A stretch of DNA of 64,000 nucleotides from Ardenticatenia bacterium (GCA_030949995.1 JAUZRY010000086.1:1-64000), one strand, 5' to 3'; counted from the stretch's first letter, positions 1-9,191 are shown. Program-made: numbers and translations. The notes: generated by a model not told the origin, from the letters alone.

Positions 1-1
1 G

Positions 2-505
2 CCGGCGGAACCCGGTTCCCATCCGGTCATGCCGCCGGGCCCCTTTGGCGGCAACATGGACATTCGCCACCTCACCGTGGGTACCAAACTCTTCCTGCCT
101 GTTCAGGTTGAGGGAGCCCTCTTCTCCGCCGGGGACTGCCACGCGGCCCAAGGGGACGGGGAGGTCTGTGTGACCGGCATCGAGTGTCCCATGTACGGCG
201 CGCTGTGCTTCAGGCTGCACAAGAGGCGCTCTATTCCGTCGCCCCAGTTTCAGACGCCCGGGCCACTCACGGCCAAATACGATCACAAGGGGTACTACGC
301 CACAACCGGCATTGGCCCCGATTTGATGGAGGCCGCCCGTGACGCCTTGCGCCACATGATCGATCACATGGCGGCCACCTACGGCCTCACGCCCGAGGAG
401 GCCTACGTGTTGGCCAGCATTGTGGTGGACTTGAAGATCAGCGAGGTGGTGGACAAGCCTAACTGGATCGTGAGCGCTTACTTGCCCCTGGCAATCTTCG
501 AGTAA
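2..505 (+). CDS. Acetamidase/formamidase family, C-terminal part (cut by window start)
   Basis: The frame is open from the first bases of the window, so the listed ATG at 29 is internal and the gene begins upstream. The visible 167 residues carry the C-terminal signature of the FmdA/AmdA family: a GGN-D motif, then a stretch like GTKLFLPVQVEGALFSAGD, followed by HAAQGDGEV. These enzymes hydrolyse formamide or short amides to ammonia and the acid in the cytoplasm. The last codons overlap the end of the convergent histidine kinase by 28 bp. The exact substrate cannot be told from this part. Confidence 0.85.
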   Translation, partial: PAEPGSHPVMPPGPFGGNMDIRHLTVGTKLFLPVQVEGALFSAGDCHAAQGDGEVCVTGIECPMYGALCFRLHKRRSIPSPQFQTPGPLTAKYDHKGYYATTGIGPDLMEAARDALRHMIDHMAATYGLTPEEAYVLASIVVDLKISEVVDKPNWIVSAYLPLAIFE

Positions 506-2013
506 TCGTGCGGGGGAGCCATCTTCCGGGACGGCACCCTCGTGCTCCTCATGGCTTGCTCGCCTGGGGCGATGCCCCTGTGGGAACCTTCCTCGGGCGC
601 AGGCCGTGGGGCCAAGGGCAGGTGAACGGTGAACGTGCTCCCCTCTCCTTCCCGGCTCTCCACGGTCACGTATCCACCGTGAGCCTCGGCGATCCAGCGC
701 ACAATGGCCAAGCCGAGCCCACTCCCTCCCAGTTCGCGTGAACGAGCCTTGTCCACCCGGTAGAAACGCCGAAAGAGGTGGGGAATGGCTTCTGCGGGGA
801 TGCCGATGCCAGTGTCCTGCACGAGCAGACGCACCCATCCGTCATCCCGGTAGAGGGAGAGGATCACTTCCCCTTCGCGGGTGTACTTGATGGCGTTGTC
901 CACCAAGTTGAGGATCAACTGTTTCAGGCGGTCCCGGTCGCCCAGCACGATGGCCTGGTCCTCGTGGCCGAGGCGTACGCGGATGGGCTTGCCGCTGGCT
1001 TCGGCCAGGACTTTGGCCTGGAGGTAGACTTCCAAGAGGAGTGTGTCTAACTCCACAGGCTTGCGCTCGATAGGTTCCCCTTCATCAGCCCGTGCCAATA
1101 GGAGCAGATCGGCCACCAGCCGGTTGAGGCGAGCCACCTCGCTTTCAATGGTCTTGATGGCCTGGGCACGAGTCTTGGGGTCGTCCAGCACCCCCCGCTT
1201 GAGGAGGTCAATGGTGGCCTGGAGAGCGGTCAGGGGCGTGCGGAGCTCGTGGCTCACGTCGGCTACAAAGCGTTGCTGATCCCGGAAGACATCGTCAAGG
1301 CGGGCGAGCATCTCGTTAAAGGCGCTCACCAGTCGGCCGATTTCATCGCTGGTGCCCGGCTCGGGGATGCGCTTGCCCAAATCCTCCGCACGGGAGATGC
1401 GCAGGGCGGCTTGAGTGACTTGGTCCACCGGAGCGAGGGCGCGCTGGGCCAGCCACGCCCCCACGACCAGCGCCGCCAACAGGGCCAGCATCCCCCCGAA
1501 GAGCACGACAGTGACCAGGCGGCGCATGTTGCGGTCAATCTCGTCCAGGGATTTGCCCACCTGGACGATGGCGATGGGCCTGCCCGAGGCATCGATGACC
1601 GGATAGGTCAAAATGCGCATCCGCCCTCCCTCGGAGCCGCGCACCGTGCGCAAGGTGGGCAGCCCCCGGTAGGCTTGCCGGTACGCCTCCTGGCTCAGCT
1701 CCAGGCTTTCCTCGCCCAAGTTGGCACTGCGCATCCAGACGTTGCCGTCAGCCAAGCGCAGCTCCACGAAGATGTCCGGGGAGCCGAAGGCGTCGAGGGG
1801 GGGCATGGCCAAGGGGGTGTTCACATCGGCCTGGCGGGCCTCGTGCACCACGAGCACCGAGGCGGCCACGCGCCGGGCGACTGACTCCAGCTCCCGCGAG
1901 ACTTGTTGGTTCATGGCAATGTAGACGGAGCCCACCAGCAGCAGGCTGAACAAGACCAACGTGGCTGCCAGCAGGCCGACGTACCAGAGGGTCAGGCGGA
2001 GGCGGATGGGCAT
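478..2013 (-). CDS. Sensor histidine kinase (two-component)
   Basis: This is a membrane histidine kinase of about 511 residues. A first membrane helix lies near residues 10-35, followed by an extracytoplasmic sensor region of about 110 residues and a second helix (LLAALVVGAWLA). A HAMP linker follows, then the H-box FVADVSHELRTPLTALQ, the N-box NLVDNAIKYT and the G boxes DTGIGIPAE and GGSGLGLAI. The ORF track starts much further upstream in a frame that belongs to the regulator gene. The ATG beginning MPIRLRLTLW, 31 bp after the regulator stop, is the sensible start. It is downstream of and co-directional with the OmpR-type regulator, forming a classical pair of the MprAB/ArlSR kind. The signal is unknown. 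The neighbouring calcium pump and the Pho-like box at 5561 make ion or phosphate sensing possible, but this is only inference. Confidence 0.92.
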   Translation of the reverse strand: MPIRLRLTLWYVGLLAATLVLFSLLLVGSVYIAMNQQVSRELESVARRVAASVLVVHEARQADVNTPLAMPPLDAFGSPDIFVELRLADGNVWMRSANLGEESLELSQEAYRQAYRGLPTLRTVRGSEGGRMRILTYPVIDASGRPIAIVQVGKSLDEIDRNMRRLVTVVLFGGMLALLAALVVGAWLAQRALAPVDQVTQAALRISRAEDLGKRIPEPGTSDEIGRLVSAFNEMLARLDDVFRDQQRFVADVSHELRTPLTALQATIDLLKRGVLDDPKTRAQAIKTIESEVARLNRLVADLLLLARADEGEPIERKPVELDTLLLEVYLQAKVLAEASGKPIRVRLGHEDQAIVLGDRDRLKQLILNLVDNAIKYTREGEVILSLYRDDGWVRLLVQDTGIGIPAEAIPHLFRRFYRVDKARSRELGGSGLGLAIVRWIAEAHGGYVTVESREGEGSTFTVHLPLAPRPAPEEGSHRGIAPGEQAMRSTRVPSRKMAPPHDYSKIARGK

Positions 2014-2044
2014 GTTCTGGTAGAAAGTGCCCCGGAACACGCCG

Positions 2045-2722
2045 CTACTCCTCGCGCAAGACGTATCCCACCCCGCGCACTGTGTGGATAAGCCTGGGCT
2101 CGCCGCCCGCCTCCAGCTTGTTGCGCAGATAGCGAATGTACACGTCCAGCAAGTTGCTCTCCCCGCCGAAATCGTAGCCCCACACCCGCTCGTAGATGAG
2201 CTCACGGGGCAGCACTTGGCGGGGATGGCGCATGAAGAGCTCCAACAAATCGTACTCCTTCGGCGTGAGGTCAATCACTCGGTCAGTGCGGCGGGCCTGG
2301 CGTGTGCCCGTGTCGAGCTCCAAGTCGGCGAAGCGCAACACCTCGGGTGTGGCCTGGGTGCGGGCCCGTCGCAACAGTGCCCGCACGCGGGCCAACAGCT
2401 CCTCGAAGGAGAAGGGCTTGACGACATAATCATCGGCCCCGCTTTCGAGGCCCAGCACGCGGTCGGCCACCGCGTCCTTGGCCGTCAGGATCAGGACGGG
2501 CACGTCGTCGGCCCGTCGCAAGCGGCGCAGGACATCGAGGCCGTCCATGTCGGGCAGCATGAGGTCCAAGATGACCAGGTGAGGGGGACGCTCGCGGGCC
2601 AGGCGGAGCCCCTGCTCCCCGTTTGGGGCGACGTCCACCTCAAAGCCTTCGTAGAGGAGTCCACGGCGCAAGAGGTCGGCAATTTTGGGATCATCTTCGA
2701 TAACCAGAACGCGTTCGGCCAT
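2045..2722 (-). CDS. OmpR/PhoB-family response regulator
   Basis: This is a 225-residue regulator. The receiver domain has acidic residues VIEDD, the phospho-acceptor Asp in [12 protein letters not shown], the conserved Lys in [10 protein letters not shown] and a Thr in ILTAKD. It is followed by a C-terminal winged helix ending with [13 protein letters not shown]. The start was set at ATG 2722 ([11 protein letters not shown]) because the family begins there; the longer ORF runs into the divergent promoter region. It is the first gene of a two-gene unit with the kinase. OmpR-type regulators bind direct repeats spaced by about 11 bp, which is the pattern seen at 5561-5599 upstream of the first PepSY gene, so that site is a candidate target of this regulator or the one at 11266. 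Confidence 0.93.
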   Translation of the reverse strand: MAERVLVIEDDPKIADLLRRGLLYEGFEVDVAPNGEQGLRLARERPPHLVILDLMLPDMDGLDVLRRLRRADDVPVLILTAKDAVADRVLGLESGADDYVVKPFSFEELLARVRALLRRARTQATPEVLRFADLELDTGTRQARRTDRVIDLTPKEYDLLELFMRHPRQVLPRELIYERVWGYDFGGESNLLDVYIRYLRNKLEAGGEPRLIHTVRGVGYVLREE

Positions 2723-2768
2723 ATTGTGTCCTCTCCGTGTGCTTGCCAAAATAGCCTTTCCCCTTACT

Positions 2769-2774
2769 ATTGTA
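2769..2774 (-). promoter_or_regulatory. Possible -10 box of the regulator/kinase unit
   Basis: On the minus strand a TACAAT hexamer lies 47 bp before the regulator ATG, in the 156-bp divergent region shared with the calcium ATPase. No good -35 hexamer sits at the right distance, so activation by a regulator would be plausible. Confidence 0.35.
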
Positions 2775-2878
2775 GCACGTCCGCGCAAGAGGAACGAGAA
2801 CGCGCGTGGCCGGACGAGGAGGAGCACTGGCCGGCCACACCGTCCCCCGACGTGGCAGCTTGTCAACCAATCGAACCC

Positions 2879-5564
2879 ATGCACCACTGGCACACGCTCT
2901 CCCCCGAAGAGGTGGGCACCCAACTGAAAAGCGATGTGCAGCGCGGCCTGTCACAGGATGAGGCTGCCCGCCGGCTGGCCAGGTACGGCCCGAATGAGCT
3001 CCAGACGGCCGGCCACCACAGCCCGTGGCAGATTCTGGCCGCTCAGTTCAAGGAGACCATGGTGCTCATCTTGGTGGCGGCCGGCGTGATCTCATACTTC
3101 ATCGGTGACGTGAAGGACACAGTGGTCATCGCCGCCATCGTAGTGCTCAACGCCGCGTTGGGCTTTGTGCAGGAGTATCGGGCTGAGCGGGCTCTGGAAG
3201 CCCTTCAGCGGTTGGCCGTGCCCCACGTTCACGTGGTGCGTGACGGACACGTGACGGAGATCGAGGCCACGGCACTCGTGCCCGGCGATGTGGTGCTCCT
3301 GGAGGCAGGCAACAGCGTTCCGGCCGACGCCCGGCTGGTAGAAGCGGTGAACTTGCAAGTGCAGGAGGCGGCCCTAACCGGCGAGTCGGTGCCCACGGAG
3401 AAACGGGTTGACCCCATTCCCGACGATACTCTTCCCCTGGGCGACCGTCACAACATGGTCTACATGGGCACGGCTGTCACCTACGGCCGCGGGCGGGCCA
3501 TCGTGGTGGCCACCGGAATGAAGACCGAACTGGGCCGTATCGCCTCCCTGTTGCAGGGCGTTGAACAGGAGGCCACGCCACTCCAGCGCCGAATGGACCA
3601 ATTGGGCAAGCGGTTGGCCCTGGTGGCCCTCCTGCTGGTGGGCGTGGTCTTCGCCCTTGGCATGTGGCGCGGGGGTGATCTGGGCGACATGTTGCTCACG
3701 GCCATTAGCCTGGCCGTGGCCGCCGTGCCCGAGGGGCTGCCCGCCGTGGTCACCATCTCTCTGGCCTTGGGCGCACGGCGCATGGTGCGCCGGAACGCCC
3801 TGGTGCGACGCTTGCCCGCCGTGGAGACGTTGGGCTCCGTCACGGTCATTTGCTCGGACAAGACGGGTACCCTCACCGAGAACCGTATGACCGTCACCGT
3901 GCTCGATATCGCCGGCCGCACGGTGGAGCTGGACGCGCCCCGCAGCGGCCTCTTGGACGCACCTCCCCCAGTTTCCCTCACCCCCTCCCTTGAATTCCTC
4001 ATTGTGGGCGGTGCCCTCTGCAACGACGCCCAAGTGCGCCACGACCGGGCTGAGCTCGGGCGGTTTCACGTGATCGGGGATCCCACCGAGGCCGCGCTGG
4101 TGATGGTGGCCGCCCGTTTCGGCTTCCTGAAGGACGAGCTGGAACAGCTCTTTCCCCGCGTGGCCGAGGTGCCCTTTTCCTCCGAGCGGAAGCGCATGAC
4201 GACGGTCCACCACGTGCCGGCCCGTCACGAGTGGCTCCGAGCTGTGCACACGCCTTACGTGGCCTTTTGCAAGGGGGCCGTGGAGGAGCTGTTGGAACGC
4301 TGTGTGGGGGTCTGGGACGATGGCATCATCCACCCGCTGGACGGGGCATGGCGTCGGCGCATCCTGGCCGCCAACGAACGGCTGGCGGCCAACGGCCAAC
4401 GTGTGTTGGGCGTGGCCTTTCGCCCCCCTCGACGCTGTTGAGACCGGGAGCGTGGAGCAGGAACTGATATTCATTGGGCTGGTGGGCATGATCGACCCAC
4501 CCCGCCCAGAGGCGCGGGAGGCTGTGGAGAGCGCCCGGCGGGCCGGAATTCGTCCGGTCATGATTACCGGGGACCACCCGCTGACAGCTCAAGCCGTGGC
4601 CGCCCGGCTCGGCATGTACTCTCCCGGCGACAGAGTGCTCACCGGCCGGGAGCTGGACCGCATGGACGTGGTGGAGCTGGTCCCCATTGTGGAGCGCGTG
4701 ACCGTCTACGCCCGTGTCAGCCCGGAGCACAAGCTCAACATCGTGGCCGCCCTCCAAGAGCACCATCACATTGTGGCCATGACCGGGGATGGCGTGAACG
4801 ACGCGCCGGCCCTCAAGAAGGCGAACATTGGCGTGGCCATGGGCATCACGGGCACCGACGTGGCCAAGGAGGCGGCCGACATGGTGCTCCTCGACGACAA
4901 CTTTGCCACCATCGTGGCCGCCGTGGAGGAGGGGCGTACCATTTACGACAACATTCGCAAGTTCATCAAATATTTGCTGACCAGCAACTCGGGCGAGATT
5001 TGGACGATGCTTTTTGGCCCGCTTGCGGGGCTGCCCGTGCCCTTGCTCCCCCTCCAGATTCTCTGGATCAATCTGGTCACTGATGGCTTGCCGGCCCTGG
5101 CCCTCAGCGTGGAGCCACCGGAGCCGGATGTGATGGAGCGCTCGCCTCACCCGCCCCGCGAGACCATCTTCGCCAGGGGATTGGGCACTCACATCCTGTG
5201 GGTGGGCCTGCTCATGGGCATGCTCACCTTCGGCGTGCAGTGGTGGGCCTACGGGCGTAGCGACAACTGGCAAACCATGGTCTTCAACACCCTCGCGTTG
5301 GCCCAAATGGCCCACGTGTTAGCTATCCGCTCCGAACGGGAGTCCCTCGTGGTTCAAGGGCTCTTCTCCAACCCGTGGATGGTTTGGGCGGTGGTGAGCA
5401 CATTGCTCTTCCAGGGGCTGGTGCTCTACGTTCCGTTTCTCCAGCGCACTTTCTCCACATCCCCCCTCACGGTCGGTGAACTCCTGCTCACTTGGAGTGT
5501 TGCGGCCATAATCTTCGTGGCCGTGGAGCTGGAAAAGTGGGTTCGTCGGCGTTCCGGCCGTTAA
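2879..5564 (+). CDS. Calcium-type P2A P-type ATPase (one frameshift)
   Basis: This is a cation-pumping P-type ATPase of SERCA/PMCA type, about 894 residues after repair, acting in the cytoplasmic membrane. It has an N-terminal cation-ATPase domain, the TGES-type actuator loop ([11 protein letters not shown]), a membrane helix with the P2A motif [13 protein letters not shown], and the phosphorylation site [13 protein letters not shown]. The hinge is [14 protein letters not shown], and a sixth membrane helix carries [13 protein letters not shown]. The PEGL and NLVTDG residues are those that bind calcium in the family. Two track ORFs (to 4441 and from 4302) are one gene: a run of six C at 4423-4428 carries one base too many. 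The ATG at 2879 ([12 protein letters not shown]) was chosen; GTG 2852 is an alternative. The gene is divergent from the regulator pair and 128 bp before the Asp-rich PepSY gene. Confidence 0.92.
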
Positions 5565-5625
5565 CACCCCTTTAACAGACCGCTAAGTCGAGGTTAACCA
5601 ACTGCCTCCCTGATGTTGGTACACT
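5561..5625 (+). promoter_or_regulatory. Pho-box-like tandem direct repeat with extended -10 promoter
   Basis: Four hexamers lie at exact 11-bp intervals: TTAACA (5561), TTAACA (5572), CTAAGT (5583) and TTAACC (5594). The first overlaps the ATPase stop codon. An extended -10 (TGG-TACACT, 5617-5625) follows, so the last repeat covers the position where a -35 would be, as at class-II activated OmpR/PhoB-family promoters. The sequence and spacing match the known Bacillus PhoP box (TTAACA-like repeats separated by about 5 bp). The downstream gene is the Asp-rich PepSY protein at 5693. Regulation by a PhoP-like regulator is inferred. Confidence 0.65.
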
Positions 5626-5692
5626 GGAGACACCACAGGCACGAAGGACGCGAAGGAAAAGCAACGACCAACATGCTTCAGGGAGGAATATC

Positions 5693-6589
5693 ATGAACCG
5701 TGTAGCGCTCTTTCTCTCAGCCGTTCTCACCTCGTTTGTGCTGGTGATTGCCGGTGCCCTCATCGGCAACATGCGTGCCTCGCCGGCCGATTCGGCTGCC
5801 GAGGCACCGGTCTCCACCCAGGTGGTGAGCCAACCAGCCGACTCCGCCGAGGTCACGTCTGTTGGCTCGCACGATCAGGGTGCCTCAGGAGCGGCTACTG
5901 CGGAGGCTGTGCCCTCCCAACCGCCGGCCCCGGACATGGCCGAGGTGGTGAACTCCTTCAACGAGGCCACCGTGGACGCCGTGGAGAACATCATGCAACA
6001 GCGCGAGTCCCAATACCAGGCACTGTTGGATCAGGCCAACCGCCAGTTGCAACAGGCCTACGCCAAACAGGAGGAGCTAGCCCGTATTGCCCAGGAGGCC
6101 CAGGCCGCTCAGGCTCAGGCTGAGCAGTTGGCCCAACAACTGGCCGAACAGCTCGCTGCCGTCCAAGCTGCCCAACAAGCCCAGGCGGCTGCACAGGCCC
6201 AAGCCCAAGCCCAACAAGCCCAAAACCAGACGGCCAGCCGCCCAGCGGCCCAGCCCCCGGCACCGACCTATGCCGTGTCCCCCGATCAGGCCGTTCAGAT
6301 CGCCTTGTCGGCTGCTAATGGGGGCACGCTCACCAAACAGCCCGAGCTGGTGCTCTTCGAGGGGACGCCAGCCTACGAGGTGGGCTTTGACCGTGGAATG
6401 ATTTATGTGGATGCCAACACTGGTGCTATACTGTACAATGGCACAGTGCCTCCTCCTCCGCCCCCCCAACAGACACGCTACGACGATGATGACGACGAGT
6501 ATGAAGAGCGTGAAGATGACGACGATGAATATCGGGAGCGTGATGACGACGACGATCACGATGACGAGCGTGAGGATGACGACGATTAA
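5693..6589 (+). CDS. Secreted or anchored PepSY-domain protein with coiled coil and Asp-rich tail
   Basis: This 298-residue protein begins with a hydrophobic N-terminus (signal peptide or anchor, residues about 5-25). A Ser/Ala/Pro linker follows, then a Gln/Ala-rich coiled-coil stretch (about 95-180) and a PepSY-like domain (about 195-255: SPDQAVQIALSAA, then YEVGF and YVDANTGAILYNG). The tail of about 40 residues is almost only Asp, Glu, Arg and His (DDDDDEYEEREDDDD). The start is ATG 5693 with a GGGAGGAA ribosome site. Such acidic tails commonly bind calcium or other cations or mineral surfaces. The gene lies directly after a calcium ATPase and before ApbE and a ferric-reductase-like protein. 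Function is unknown; a cation-binding extracytoplasmic partner of the redox proteins is inference. Confidence 0.75.
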   Translation: MNRVALFLSAVLTSFVLVIAGALIGNMRASPADSAAEAPVSTQVVSQPADSAEVTSVGSHDQGASGAATAEAVPSQPPAPDMAEVVNSFNEATVDAVENIMQQRESQYQALLDQANRQLQQAYAKQEELARIAQEAQAAQAQAEQLAQQLAEQLAAVQAAQQAQAAAQAQAQAQQAQNQTASRPAAQPPAPTYAVSPDQAVQIALSAANGGTLTKQPELVLFEGTPAYEVGFDRGMIYVDANTGAILYNGTVPPPPPPQQTRYDDDDDEYEEREDDDDEYRERDDDDDHDDEREDDDD

Positions 6590-6751
6590 CGGGGGAGGCC
6601 AGGCCCGGTGAGCTCCGGGAGTCCTGGAACTCGCCGGGCAGTCGGCCTTCTCGATGGCTCGGCGCCGCGCCGCACGGCATGACACACGTGTATCGGCAGA
6701 CGCCGAACGACCGGACCTGAACACGCACCTAGGGAATTTCAGGGCACACAT

Positions 6752-7642
6752 ATGCTCAAGGAGATACTCGGCACGATACGGGCGTTGTTGTTGGGAGTGC
6801 TGGTAGGTGTGGTCTTTGTCGTCGGCTTGACTACCGGCACTCGACTGGAGGGCGTTTCCGGAATCCGTGCCGACCGAACGCCGACGCCCGACCTCGTGGC
6901 CACTATCTCTGCCCTTGAGGCCCGGATCGAAGAGCTTGTCCAGGAAGCGCCCGGCGGGGCGATGAGAGCCTCCACACCAACATCGCCGCGCCCACCAACG
7001 CCCACGTTGCGCGTGGTCACCCGGGGCACCGTCGTGGGCACGTGGGGAAGTGTCGAGAAGGACCGGGCCGTCGAGATCGCGCGGGAGTACGTGGGCGGCG
7101 GTGAGGTAATCGCTGTTACCCAGGAGAAGAAGTACGGCACCGTGGTCTTGGAGGTGGAGTTCCGCTACGGCAGTGAGGTCTACGTGGACGTGCAGAGTGG
7201 TCGTGTGCTCTACGCCGAGATCTCGCCAGCCGACCGCCAGGCGGGGACCAACACCACGTCCACGCCGACACCGGTGCCAACGTCTACGCCCACGTTGGTG
7301 CCCCCGACGGCTACGCCGCTGCCCACGGCCACGCTGGCGCCGACGGCCACACCTACGCCAGAACCGGTGCCCCTCGCGACTGGCGACGAGGATGAACAGG
7401 GCGAGATGCGTGATGAGGAAGCTCAACAGCAACCTTCGGCAGAGGAAGCCGAAGAAGATGAACAAGCTGTGTCACCTCCTGCCCCTCAAGAACATGAGGA
7501 GGATGATAGCCCTCATCAGGATGAGAGCCGATCCGACAATGACGATCAGGATGACCGCGACGACGGTACAGACGATGATGACGATAAAGACGATAATAAT
7601 AAAGATGACGATGATGACGATGAGCACGAGGATGACGATTAG
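6752..7642 (+). CDS. Second PepSY-domain surface protein with Thr-Pro stalk and Asp-rich tail
   Basis: This 296-residue protein has the same plan as the preceding gene. An N-terminal membrane segment (ALLLGVLVGVVFVVGL) is followed by a short helical region and a PepSY-like domain (about 105-160: KDRAVEIAREYVGGGEVIAV, VYVDVQSGRVLYAEI). A Thr-Pro repeat stalk (TPTPVPTSTPT) leads to a Glu-rich and then Asp-rich C-terminus (DDDDDKDDNNKDDDDDDEHE). The two proteins share architecture rather than close sequence, so they look like old paralogues. The 162-bp gap before it holds no gene. It probably belongs to the same transcription unit as the Pro-rich protein and apbE that follow. Confidence 0.72.
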   Translation: MLKEILGTIRALLLGVLVGVVFVVGLTTGTRLEGVSGIRADRTPTPDLVATISALEARIEELVQEAPGGAMRASTPTSPRPPTPTLRVVTRGTVVGTWGSVEKDRAVEIAREYVGGGEVIAVTQEKKYGTVVLEVEFRYGSEVYVDVQSGRVLYAEISPADRQAGTNTTSTPTPVPTSTPTLVPPTATPLPTATLAPTATPTPEPVPLATGDEDEQGEMRDEEAQQQPSAEEAEEDEQAVSPPAPQEHEEDDSPHQDESRSDNDDQDDRDDGTDDDDDKDDNNKDDDDDDEHEDDD

Positions 7643-7686
7643 TGCCTTGACATAACAAGGCAACGTGGCAAGGCTGGAGGACGATC

Positions 7687-8166
7687 ATGGCAACGCCCAA
7701 GAGAAAGCAACAGAAGCGCAAGTCCCCTGCGGGCATTTCAGACAGCCTGAAGACGCTGATAACCGTGGCCTCGGTGGCGAGCACATTGACTGGGTGGGGG
7801 ATCTTGGCCCGCACGGACGGGAGCACAGCTCAGGCAGCAGCGGAGCCTGTGCCCACCCTGCCGCCCCCAACGCCAACCTACACGGCTACGCCAACGCCGA
7901 TCGCAACGCCAACGCCCGACTTGGCTGCCCTGCAAGCCCAGTGGCAGCAGGAGATCGAGCAACTGGTCAACACCTTGCCCCCGATCCCCACCCTGGTCCC
8001 GGCGCCAGACGTGCCCGACGTGCAGGTCAGGCCTCCGGCCCAGATCACCGTGCCGACCATTCAGGTGCCGCCCCCGCCACCCCCGGCACCAGCAGCAGCA
8101 CCGGCTAGCAGTGGAGGGGGGGGGCTCCGCCCCCACCACCGCCTCAACAGGAACTGCGGTCAGTGA
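7687..8166 (+). CDS. Small anchored Pro-rich protein, C-terminal frame uncertain
   Basis: It starts with a Lys/Arg-rich cytoplasmic stretch and a single hydrophobic segment (TLITVASVASTLTGWGIL). A Thr-Pro region, a short helix (LAALQAQWQQEIEQLVNTL) and Pro-rich sequence follow. Then comes a run of nine G (8116-8124), a likely miscount. With ten G the frame continues as APPPPPPQQ... to a TAG at 8214-8216; with eight it continues as an Ala-rich tail to 8221. Either gives 176-177 residues instead of 159. No domain is recognised. Its place between the PepSY genes and apbE suggests a scaffold of the same surface complex. Confidence 0.6.
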   Translation: MATPKRKQQKRKSPAGISDSLKTLITVASVASTLTGWGILARTDGSTAQAAAEPVPTLPPPTPTYTATPTPIATPTPDLAALQAQWQQEIEQLVNTLPPIPTLVPAPDVPDVQVRPPAQITVPTIQVPPPPPPAPAAAPASSGGGGLRPHHRLNRNCGQ

Positions 8167-8239
8167 GCGCGCCGCCCCCGCCGCCCCCGCCGCCCAGAAC
8201 GAGTTCGTCGCGGTAGGCTGAGGACCAGGAGGCATGGCC

Positions 8240-9190
8240 ATGTTGCTGCTCCACTTTCGTGCCATGGGATGTCAGATGGAAGCTCGCCTGGACTCGGATG
8301 TGCCGGGCGCACAGATGCTGTTGGCCTGGATTCCCGTCTGGTTCGAGGTCTGGGAGAGCATTTTGAGCCGTTTTCGCGACGACAGCGAGCTCTCGCGGCT
8401 CAACGCCCAAGCAGGCCGTGGGCCGGTGAAAGTCTCCACAGTGCTTTGGGAGGTGCTTCGCGAGGCAATGGAGGCAGCCGAGATGAGCGATGGCTTGGTG
8501 GTCCCTACCATATTGCCCGCTCTGCTCGCCTCTGGGTACACTTGGTCCTTCGAGCTCATGGCCAGCCGACTGTGGGACGAGCAGGCATCCATGGCCTATG
8601 CCCCGGTGACCACGGTGGGAGCATGGCGGTCTATTGTGTTGGACGAGCGCCGGCGCACTGTGGCGCTGCCGGCTGGCGTGCAGCTTGACTTGGGTGGTGT
8701 GGCCAAAGGGTGGGCCGCGGAACAAGCAGCCCGCAAGCTGGCCCACCACGCGCCAGCCCTGGTGAACGCCGGAGGGGATATTGCCGTCAGTGGCCCTCAA
8801 CGAGATGGTTCCCCTTGGCGAGTAGCCGTGGCCGATCCTTTCCACCCGGACCGCGATGTGGCCATCATCAAGCTGCACCGTGGTGCTGTGGCTACATCAG
8901 GGCGCGATTACCGGCGTTGGCAATGGGGAATGGAGTGGAAGCACCACATCATTGATCCGCGCCGTGGGGCTCCGGCCGAGACCGATTTGGTGAGCGTGAC
9001 GGCCATCGCCGAACGGGCCACACGCGCTGAGACGGCTGCCAAGACAGTCTTGATCTTAGGCACAGATGAGGGGATGCGCTGGCTCACACATCATGCTGAC
9101 GTGGCCGCCTTACTGGTACGAGAGGACGGTGATATACTCACCACCGCTACGTGGTCGAAGTACATGGTGGACGAGGAAGGAGTGCGCTGA
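8240..9190 (+). CDS. apbE: FAD:protein FMN transferase (ApbE family)
   Basis: The protein has about 316 residues with ApbE landmarks: MGCQMEA near the N-terminus, RFRDDSELSRLNA, DLGGVAKGWAAEQAA, VNAGGDIAVSG, ATSGRDYRRW and HHIIDPRRGAPAETDLVSVTAI. ApbE enzymes use FAD to attach FMN covalently to a Thr/Ser of extracytoplasmic flavoproteins. ATG 8240 was preferred to ATG 8234 because the AGGAGG ribosome site at 8227-8232 would touch the earlier start. No obvious N-terminal lipobox is seen. No protein with the usual S/T-GAT-S/T flavinylation motif is visible next door, so the substrate is either encoded elsewhere or atypical. It is followed after one base by the cyclase gene. Confidence 0.88.
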   Translation: MLLLHFRAMGCQMEARLDSDVPGAQMLLAWIPVWFEVWESILSRFRDDSELSRLNAQAGRGPVKVSTVLWEVLREAMEAAEMSDGLVVPTILPALLASGYTWSFELMASRLWDEQASMAYAPVTTVGAWRSIVLDERRRTVALPAGVQLDLGGVAKGWAAEQAARKLAHHAPALVNAGGDIAVSGPQRDGSPWRVAVADPFHPDRDVAIIKLHRGAVATSGRDYRRWQWGMEWKHHIIDPRRGAPAETDLVSVTAIAERATRAETAAKTVLILGTDEGMRWLTHHADVAALLVREDGDILTTATWSKYMVDEEGVR

Positions 9191-9191
9191 A

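Noticed and set aside
2027-2878. N-terminal 280 residues of the track ORF ending at 4441
   Set aside because: They are antisense to the response regulator and unlike any ATPase; the ATPase domain starts at [12 protein letters not shown] (2879).
6480-6590. Direct repeats of GATGACGAC type
   Set aside because: They are codon repeats of the Asp-rich tail, not a DNA-level element.
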